Assembly (NCBI GenBank): GCA_019096195.1
Contig: JAGTXK010000055.1
Location: 1,612,001 to 1,676,000 of the forward strand
Length of the DNA stretch: 64,000 nt
Reading direction: 5' to 3'
Origin: Boletus sp. NGJ
Taxonomy: Eukaryota > Basidiomycota > Agaricomycetes > Boletales > Boletaceae
The position numbers were made by a program, and so were the translations under genes. The notes under the pieces are model-generated. The model saw only the letters and a program-made list of their open reading frames with translations, had not been told where the DNA came from and made no database searches. Positions within the stretch are counted from its first letter, which is position 1, and each line of letters opens with the position of its first letter. Positions 56,202 through 64,000 of the stretch are shown here, piece after piece.

Positions 56202-56965
56202 TGAAAGAAAAAGAGCCAACAATGCCTAAGGGTCATTCTAAAGTGATATCCAATGGGTAGAATGACAATTTCAAAGATGGGTATCTACTGACATGGTATG
56301 CTACTCTATATACCTGGGAAAATGTGCATGGACCAGGTTTAGAGTCAATGTGGAAGATTTTACATAATTGTTCTAAATGACCTATGACATAGGTTGTGAC
56401 ATAGGAGTCTAGATGAGGGTTAGCTATTATGTAAGTACTTCATGGGAGTATCTATTAGCTAAGTGTGAGTATATACAGTAGGCAAAAAGAAAAATCATTT
56501 CATTACCCCCTTTTTGGGGGTTGAACTCCTGGTTGACCAGAATATCAGAGAGTGTAGGTTTGGAGGATAGTGTGGGGATTTCAAAGAGGTGATTGGGCAA
56601 GTGATTGAGTGAGGCAGCATAGGAGCAGAACAAAGCATTGTTGAAGAGGGTTGTTTATCAAGTGCATGTTGGACAGTCGCAAGGTTTGGTAATGGAGTGA
56701 ATGGCTGATGGATTGGCATTGTAGAACTGCTCAATGAGCTTCAAGGCATTTTTGATGTTTTTCTTTGGTTCCTAGGTATGCTTCTTGCAGGGGTAGCCTT
56801 TCCAGTATACAAGGTACTCTATTTCCCCTCTATTATAAGTTTTCTCGAATCAATTACCTTTTCGACTTTGTGTTCCTCTTCCTGTTGGACAATAACCAGT
56901 GGGGGTGGCTTTGGTTTCATCTGTGAACGGGAGGAACCGACATGGTAGAGGGTGAGTAGAGATTC
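56202..56965 (-). mobile_element. Gypsy fragment related to the 25.9-kb element (LTR plus 3' end)
   Basis: A 301-bp LTR-like unit (56202-56502, TGAAAG to ATTTCA) is followed by the same purine-tract junction (TTACCCCC on the plus strand) and a decayed integrase C-terminal end, including LNHLPNHLFEIP as in the larger element. It is truncated at repeat R. It is much more CpG-depleted than its relative, so older. Broken. Confidence 0.78.
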
Positions 56966-56967
56966 AT

Positions 56968-57480
56968 CAAAGACCAGTGACCTGCATCAAACTCATTTCA
57001 TGCACAGTCAGAAGCTAGGACCCAAATGGAATTAATTCTACAACTTGCAGCAGTTAGAAGATTCCAATACTCTAGGGCCCTATGACCCTTAGTATGATCT
57101 AGCAACTCTGCAATTCTTAGAATATTCCATCAAGAAACCAAGGAGAAATTAATGTTTTTCTCCAACATATAGCTCTGTTACTATCTATAAGTTACTTACA
57201 TAGCTAGTAGAACTGTAAATAATATGTATATAGCTAAGTGCCAGTGAGAGAACATGATCATGTGATCATGGGCTATACAGCCTTGTGTCACCTGACTGAA
57301 CATTCCTTGACCTTCCTGGTATTCCATGGAGTTCTATAATATTCTTTGAAGTTCTATGCTTTAGTCAGCAAAAGCTTGGCATTTGTAATAAAATTCTTGG
57401 CATTAGTAAGCAGTCAACCCTTTTGCTTGGCTAACCAAGCTGATGTATTTATCTATAAAAGAAGAGCCAAAGCAGTAGGG
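56968..57480. repeat. Interspersed repeat R, third copy
   Basis: Matches the reverse complement of about 53650-54094 and, in its first part, 18500-18710. It abuts the truncated Gypsy fragment directly. Confidence 0.55.
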
Positions 57481-60423
57481 TGGTAGTCATTGACTATACA
57501 CTGCCAGCATTGGGGTATATGACTGGTTACTATTAGTACTACTGCAACCCATACCAACAGCTTTAGGATTTGCCCACATCCACCAACACAACAAGCTTTT
57601 TTCTAACCTATTCTATATATCTTGAACAAAAGTATTGCAGAAAATGCAGGCAGAATGGACTGCCTTGGTCTGAAAAAGACCTTTCAGGACATCACTGGCT
57701 ATAAGTCTTCATCTCCCCAGGGGACACAAATGGTCCACCAAACTCATGCATACCACAGAAAATGGTAGCAAGAACTTGTAATTGAAGTGGCGAAGAAAAA
57801 CGACTTAGCTCATTTTTAAAGGTTTTGGTAGTGATCACCATTTTTGAATACACTGAGACCTCAAAAAATGTAGTGAGAGCTATTGCTATTAGATTTTTAA
57901 TCAATAGAATTAATAAATCACAACTAACCTATAGCCATTGTATTTTGAATTTGTACCAAAGCAGTGGGTGCCATTGGATCCAACAAACTCTCAACTAGAT
58001 GCCATAAGGCATTGATAGTAGAAGCTATACAACATTATAGATGTATATATAAGTCATATAAATACAATTTACCTGATATTTCAAATCTTGACAGAACTTA
58101 AGAAAGGTTATCATTTATTATATACAGTATATATACTTTAAAAAACAACCCACTTTGGTTCATGGCAGAGTTTTGATCTTTGCTAGCATGTTCCACAGCT
58201 AGACCTATATATAAAATCAAATTTTAATTTCAAGTTGAAATTGATATCTGTGACTCACTTTTGAATTCTTGCATTTGTGAGGTGGAATGTCATTGCATCG
58301 GTGGGGAAAAAACACCACTCAGACATCATATACTGTAAGTATGGATGAGAAGTTGAGGAAGCTCATTAGCAAAACCCCCCTCTGAGAAATCCACCTGTTG
58401 ACAGTTAATATAATGAATAAAAAATAAAAAAATAAACTATACAACTTATCCCTGGTGTAAAGAAACTGTCTTCCATGTTTTCCAGCTGGAACTCAATGCC
58501 AGCTTGAACCTTAAAATAATAGATTCAATAGAAATATCAACCATTCATTTAAAATCACTTACCCAAGATATCTTCCATTTGTAAGCCTGAGTTCTAGGTC
58601 ACATCCCCATGCTCCGGGGAGCCTGCATCTTGTGGAGGATTCTCCTGGTAGTAAAAGAGTGTAAATACTACTAGTATACTGTGTTATATTCAGTAACTTA
58701 CATCAAATGTTGATTGATATTGAAGTTCATTACCCTAAGCCCCAAGTTCTTGCATGCCAGTGAAGTCCAAGCCTGATAGGTTTAGCTAAAGATTAGAGAA
58801 ATGGTAAAACAATACCTGTGCCAATGATGTTGGGATTTGAGGGGGGGAAGGGATCCATGGTGGTGATGGTCGCTAGCAGACAGTTAAAGTTATCTATCAA
58901 TCAATGTGATCTGATCATGTGCAGAAGGGTCACATGACTTATTTGTATATGCAACCAAGTCAGTTCAAGTTATCCATCCACTACAGTACTGTGATGCAGA
59001 CTCATTGACAATGATGTCATTGCCCTCAACCCACCTTCCAGTCCCCTCACCCCAACCATGACAGAGACGACAATGCGCCATCATGACCCCACCACCATGA
59101 TGATGACAACAATGATATGTCAGTTCCAGCCCCTCACTCCCCATACTGTGATGATGACAGTGGCCTCCATTGTCCTCAACCCATCTCCCAGTCCCCTCAG
59201 GGGCCATCACTGAAAGGTACTTAGCTTAATATACCATTATATGAGACTACATTGCTAAGATTTCATTTCTGCAATGTCATGTATTGGCATGGGGGAAATG
59301 GTCGGGCATCAACTCCTCCTTCCACACAAAATGGGAGATGCACTTGCTCAGCAGCTTGGGCATGTACTTATTCAACCATTGGGTGCATTCCAAATGGGCA
59401 CCCTTTCCTAGCCTAGATTGGCTCGCCCTCAACAAGGAATCACCCGAACTATGCAGTGATAAGGGGGCAAGGGGTGCAGGTGTCAAAAAAGGTACTATCA
59501 TGGAGTCAGAGAAGTATCCAGACAAGTTCTGGCATGTGTTTTGTCAATCACAAAGCACTGCCACAAAATGCTAATGGTGTCATGCTGTGCCCACTCTGAG
59601 TTGGGGAGTGGGAGATAAATGGAGCATAGGAGTCATTGCTTTATGAGGATAGTGATGGTTCGTTGATACAGCAGTCAATCTTCTTGACAAAAACCTCATG
59701 TCAGACCTGTGAGAAATGCTGGACATGTTCATTGTCATTGTTCATGAAAATCACTCGAGCAGCTTGTAAGTAGTAATTCTTATTGTGGGACAAAACCTCC
59801 TTCTTGCAGTTGGCATCCTTTGCATCCTGTGTAGAGTTTGAAAAAATCATGAAGCGTGTGGTTTCATTCTCCTTCAACCATGCAATGAGGTGTATCATGT
59901 GCACAGCACAGCCCTTTGTCCCAACAGATTAGCAGTCCCTTGAGATTGGTTATGTTGGGATTAGCAGCTAATGAGGGAAGAAGAAGGGGCAGTGGTGGGA
60001 CTCCAAACAATTAGGGACTCAGATCGGCTCTTAGACCGGCCAAAGTAATACTTGGGCATGGCAACAGCAGGCAGGGGTGTTTGGCAGGGGTGAGCTTGGG
60101 CAATGCATTGATTTCAATCAGAGCTTAATCTCGCCTGCAAGAATTGTGACAAGGTCTACTTACATGGGCAACTAGTTCACACCTTGAGTACCATTATTAA
60201 TCATATTGATGCGCTTACATTGCATGGTTTCTTTGCTTGAACTATCAAATGCCATGTGGTGATTGTTTGTCTGTGGTAGTGCAGAGAACAAGTTTCTGGC
60301 TGAATTGATGTTGCCTACACTAGTAGCATTCACCCCCATTGATGACATACCTATTACTATATATATGAGCATGCAGCTTATGTGGTCATTTATATGGCTT
60401 CCTGGTTCAATTGTATATCATGA
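57481..60423. other. AT-rich region with no confidently recognised gene
   Basis: About 2.9 kb. A minus-strand frame at 57692-57904 (TIFCGMHEFGGPFVSPGE) and a plus-strand frame at 59284-59574 are unrecognised. On the minus strand about 59700-59904 reads LIAWLKENETTRFMIFSNS followed by KKEVLSHNKNYYLQAARVIF. This faintly resembles a transposon-associated DNA-binding-like family common in Agaricomycetes, but the identity is weak. An imperfect duplication lies at 59000-59210. Confidence 0.35.
59000..59210. repeat. Imperfect tandem duplication
   Basis: Words such as ATTGCCCTCAACCCACC and CCAGTCCCCTCA near 59020-59050 recur near 59168-59200 (ATTGTCCTCAACCCATC, CCAGTCCCCTCA), a spacing of about 147 bp, with CATGATGATGACA/TGTGATGATGACA motifs between. 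Confidence 0.5.
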
Positions 60424-63400
60424 ATGAATGGGTTGCATGATGGATACCATTCTATCCTTTTGGGTTTAAACTCAGTTTCTACAAGGCTAATTGGACCATG
60501 CCACAATCATGTGCACCATGCCTTTGCCAGTCCCTCACAAGCACACCCACTATCACTGGAGGGTCCCTGTTTATTTTGGGAGAGGGAGGTATCCAAGGGT
60601 GAAGCCATCATCCACATCCAGACAGCCCTCACTTCTGGAGAGACTGAGCCCTCCAAAGACGACCTTACCAGTGCCCTCACCACCTACATCACCATGCTTG
60701 ATGACCTCGACCAGTCTGCTCGACAGAATCAGCCCCAGGGAGCTCCAAGCAGTTCAATCACCAGTGGAGCCCCTACCCAGTCAGCCCTTCTTCGACCATT
60801 GTTCAGCCAGGGAGAGGAGAGAATGACAATGAAGTCGACCTCTCTGATGTCTCATCAGATGCTGGACAAGAGCAAGAACACCACATCATCGACTCAGAGT
60901 CTGAGGAGAGGGAGAAAGGGTCATCCAAGCGCCACAGAGCCTCTCTGTCAATGTGGATCTCCTGGGCAACAGACCCCACCTATGTGGTCAGAAAGATCCT
61001 GCTCTCACCTGGATGCCCAGACTTCGCTGCAGCTGTCAGGAGCAGGACAATGCGCTGGACTGAGCTTGCTGAGCCCTTACCATCTCCTCCGGCCACTGAA
61101 TTTAACAATCTCGAGGCTTTGTCTACTATCCAGAACCATCCTGATCTGTTTCGTATTGTCACTCCTATTCATGTGGACCGCTTTCACTCACTCCTCTCAT
61201 CCCATCCCAACTAGCCATATGTTGAGTCTGTGTGTCAGGGATTGCACCAGGGTTTTTTTGGCCCTTTGCCAATACCCATTATGGGGATTGGCCTTTCACA
61301 TGAGACAACTCCCAGCGCGCTCCCAAAACACCAGAGGAGGCAGCGTTTCTGCAAGAACAGATTGAGAAAGAAGTTGCACTTGGTCGCTATTCAGAGTCCT
61401 TTGGTGCAGATCTCCTTCCAGGGATGTACAGCATGCCCATTCATGCAGTCCCCAAGCCTGGGACCAGCAAACAACGACTTGTCACTGATCAGAGTGCTGG
61501 TCAGTTCGCTCTCAACCACATGATCTCGCGCGAGGACATCGCTGGGGTTACTCTGGATAATGTCCAAGATTTGGGGAATGTCAGGATCCCAATGTCGACC
61601 TCATCCTGAGGAAGGCCGATGTTTCTGAAGCATACAGGCGAATGCCCATGCATCCACTGGAGGGCGTGCCTCACAGCGCATTTGGCATGCTCTCATGTCC
61701 CTTGTCACCTGGATTGCTGTCATGAAGTATCTCATCCACTATCTCTATGTCTATGTCGACGACTCCTTCTCTGCTCAGAAGAGAGGCGAGATGCTCTTCT
61801 ACAAGGACTATCGGAAACAACTCCCTTCTCACCTTACACACCTACTCCAGCTTTGGGATTTCATTGGCCTGCCTCATGAAGAGCGAAAGCAGGTCTTCGG
61901 AGACGAGTTGCCCATCATTGGTTTTGATGTCCATCCAAACCTCATGAGAGTACACATGTCAGAGGAGTCTAAGCTCCAGCTCATCACAGCTGTTCGAGAT
62001 TTCGCTCTGCATGGCACGAGACGCCCTTTGACAGATTTCCAGCGCATTGCTGGCCATCTCAATTGGGCACTCAATGTGTATCCTCTCCTTCGCCCTGGTC
62101 TCTCTGCCCTCTATTCCAAGACAGCTGGCAAGCTGTTCCAGAAGGCACTTCTATGGGTGAACCGGGATCTTGAGAGGGAGTTGACTTCGATGGTCGCTCA
62201 TCTTATTCATTCAGATGGAATCTACTTCCTTCGCTCTGTTGCCTGGTCGTTCGATGACCACTCACCTTCCATCCTTCGCGTGTATTGTGATGCCTTCCCA
62301 TTCGGTTTGGGCTTCTGCTACCTATCATTCAGGCTAGCATTCCATGCACCCCCCATGACATCTTCGCCCAGCTTGGAGGATCTATCTTCTATCTCGAGTC
62401 TCTGTGTGTCTGCAGCCATCCTGGATGCAGCACCCCGTCTCACAGAAGGACAATGCCTTGCAGTCTTCACAGACAGTCTAAACACTGTCCAACTGTTCAA
62501 TTCGCTTTCAGCACTGCCTGCATTCAACTGGATGTTGATTCAGGTTGCTGATCTTGTGCTTAGTCGAGGGTTTCACTTTCAAGTGTTCCATGTCCCTGGA
62601 ATTCGCTGTCTCGTCTTCAGAATGCTCAGCTTGCAGCATCACACCCTGAGCTGACCATTTCTGCCTTTCAACCCCCTCACTTGCGCTGGGGGCAGCCAAG
62701 TTATGGAGCCTCACCATCTCCTCCCGGGCCAGGCAACCTGTTCGGGCTGCTTGGTCCATGGAGCGCCCCCTTCTTGAGCGCTCCATTGTGCTTGGCTGTG
62801 CTCTTGACCGATCCACTCAAGCAGTCTACTCATCAGCTCTGAATTCCTATCTCACCTTCTGCCAACTCCATCACCTTGACCCAGATCCTACTGCCAACAC
62901 CTTCTCCCTATATGTTACCTTCATGTCCCATCACATTGAGCCACGCTCTCTTCGTGCCTACCTGGCCGGCATTATATCTGAACTCGAGTCAACCTTTCCA
63001 TCTGTTTGTTCCAACAGATATTCTCCCCTGGTTGTGCACACACTCAAAGGTTCTCTGTGCTGTTTCTCTCGTCCTGTGCACCAGAAAGCACCCCTCACTC
63101 GAGATGATCTCATCTAGCCTCTGTCCCATGACAGATTGCTGTTCCTCACCGTGCTCCTTGTCGACTCAAAGAGTCTGTTGCGCTTAGGGAGCTTGTCCAG
63201 CCTGACAGCTCACATCTTCACTCACTCTCCAAGATCTCCTGGAGACATGATGTCCATCTGGACTCCACCTCCATCACCTTCTCCATTTCTCAGTCCAAGA
63301 GTGATCATCTCTTTGAAGGTGATCAGATCATCATTCATAAGAGCACTTCTGCTCCTGATCCACACTCCATTTTTCGCCAGTACATTGTATCTCATGATGT

Positions 63401-63800
63401 CTTGTTCCCATTGTTTCCTCAGTTATGGGTCTGTTCTGATGGTTCTGTGCCTTCTCGCTCGTGGTTTATGTCTAGGTTACATCGCTTGGGGTCATTCAAT
63501 GCGTGCTGGTGGTGCCACATCACTTGCTGCTGCAGGTGAACACACCCTCCCAAATTCAAGCTATCAGACACCTTTGAGCGCTATATTCATCGCCATCCCA
63601 CACTCTTGCAGGCTGTTCTTTTTCATGGTCGGTCCATTCATGACCCACCGTTTGCTCATGTATTATAGTGTGCTTTTGCCTCGCCACTCTCTCCATCAAT
63701 TATTCATTCCTTTTCCCTCCCTTCACTCCCTTTCAACACCGTTTACAGTGTTCCTAGTGGCTTCGTCCTGTATGTGTCCACTTGACTCCAATGTCATCCT
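60424..63800 (+). mobile_element. Second tyrosine-recombinase (DIRS/Ngaro-like) retroelement, broken
   Basis: Plus-strand order: an upstream region with a gag-like Ser/Thr-rich part and ATEFNNLEALSTIQNHPDLF; reverse transcriptase (MPIHAVPKPGTSKQRLVTDQ; YVDD in YLYVYVDDSFSAQ at about 61.75 kb); an RNase H-like part (VYCDAFPFGLGF; GQCLAVFTDSLNTVQ); then a tyrosine recombinase (STQAVYSSALNSYLTFC at about 62.8 kb; HSMRAGGATSLAAAG at about 63.5 kb). The longest open piece is 61695-62654. It keeps a moderate number of CpGs, so is younger than the 20-36 kb fossil. It is broken, with several breaks. Terminal repeats were not found in the window. Confidence 0.78.
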
Positions 63801-64000
63801 GAGGTAGACTATATCGTCCTGGTGCCCCTCTAAGGCTAGTCCAATTGGCAAGTTTCTAAATACTTCATTCCAAACTCCATTTGTAACTTTGGTATCTTCT
63901 TGATCATCAGGAAATAGAACCTTGAGGTTTCTAGGATGGATACAATGTGAAAGTGCCACATATAGCTGGTGATGAGAGAAAACAGGTGACCTCAAGTTGA
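63801..64000 (-). pseudogene. PIF1/Helitron-type helicase, C-terminal fragment at window edge
   Basis: The minus strand, entering from the right edge, reads SPVFSHHQLYVALSHCIHPR then NLKVLFPDDQ and VTNGVWNEVF. This matches the last helicase motif of PIF1-like proteins (GQLYVALSR, followed by N-x-K-V-L). The residue after ALS is H where R is usual. In fungi such isolated PIF1 copies next to transposons are mostly Helitron-derived. The rest lies beyond position 64000, so whether it is a whole Helitron cannot be told. The left limit is approximate. Confidence 0.55.

Noticed and set aside
16209-60400. RIP (repeat-induced point mutation) as the cause of AT richness
   Set aside because: The pattern looks CpG-specific, for example in the Gypsy LTR pair. 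Classical RIP in Pezizomycotina acts mainly on CpA and would have filled the intact Tc1 gene with stops. A dinucleotide computation would settle this.

Overview
The window looks like a basidiomycete fungus, most likely an Agaricomycete. Host genes carry many short introns (about 45-60 bp), lie on both strands with gaps of 100-200 bp, and encode clear fungal orthologues. The mobile elements (chromodomain Gypsy, tyrosine-recombinase retroelements, Tc1/mariner) are also of the kind known from Agaricomycetes. All calls come from reading the sequence; no database was searched.

Left block, 1 to about 16.2 kb: a compact housekeeping segment. In order: an unidentified C-terminal exon (+), UMP/CMP kinase (-), a 65-aa single-span membrane protein (-), a NUP37-like nucleoporin (+), a Zn2Cys6 transcription factor (-), MICOS subunit MIC19 (-), DEAH helicase DHX35 (-), kinetochore MIS14/NSL1 (+), H/ACA protein GAR1 (-) and peroxisomal AAA ATPase PEX6 (+). 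They do not form a pathway. The pairs DHX35/NSL1 and GAR1/PEX6 are divergent over 141 and 104 bp, and the start codons of the small membrane protein and NUP37 share one CATG.

Right block, about 16.2 to 64 kb: an AT-rich, strongly CpG-poor graveyard of nested mobile elements. A tyrosine-recombinase retroelement fossil (about 20.07-35.94 kb) was hit by several later LTR insertions, one of which was itself hit by a younger CpG-rich Gypsy element (25905-33072). A second Gypsy fossil (about 41.8-47.5 kb) holds two solo LTRs. At least six solo LTRs have readable target-site duplications. Five Tc1/mariner copies are present, two nested and one with a complete DD34E transposase. A second tyrosine-recombinase retroelement fills 60.4-63.8 kb, and a PIF1/Helitron-type helicase fragment runs off the right edge.

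Most notable signals: (1) the CpG-rich to CpG-poor boundary falls inside PEX6, at one intron near 14.56 kb, although the downstream exons still encode an intact AAA domain; (2) the complete Tc1 transposase ORF (49706-50722) appears to contain no CpG at all; (3) the two LTRs of the young Gypsy differ almost only at CpG sites; (4) two inverted solo LTRs seem to have recombined and flipped the segment between them. Together these suggest long-term methyl-CpG decay across a silenced transposon domain abutting a housekeeping gene.
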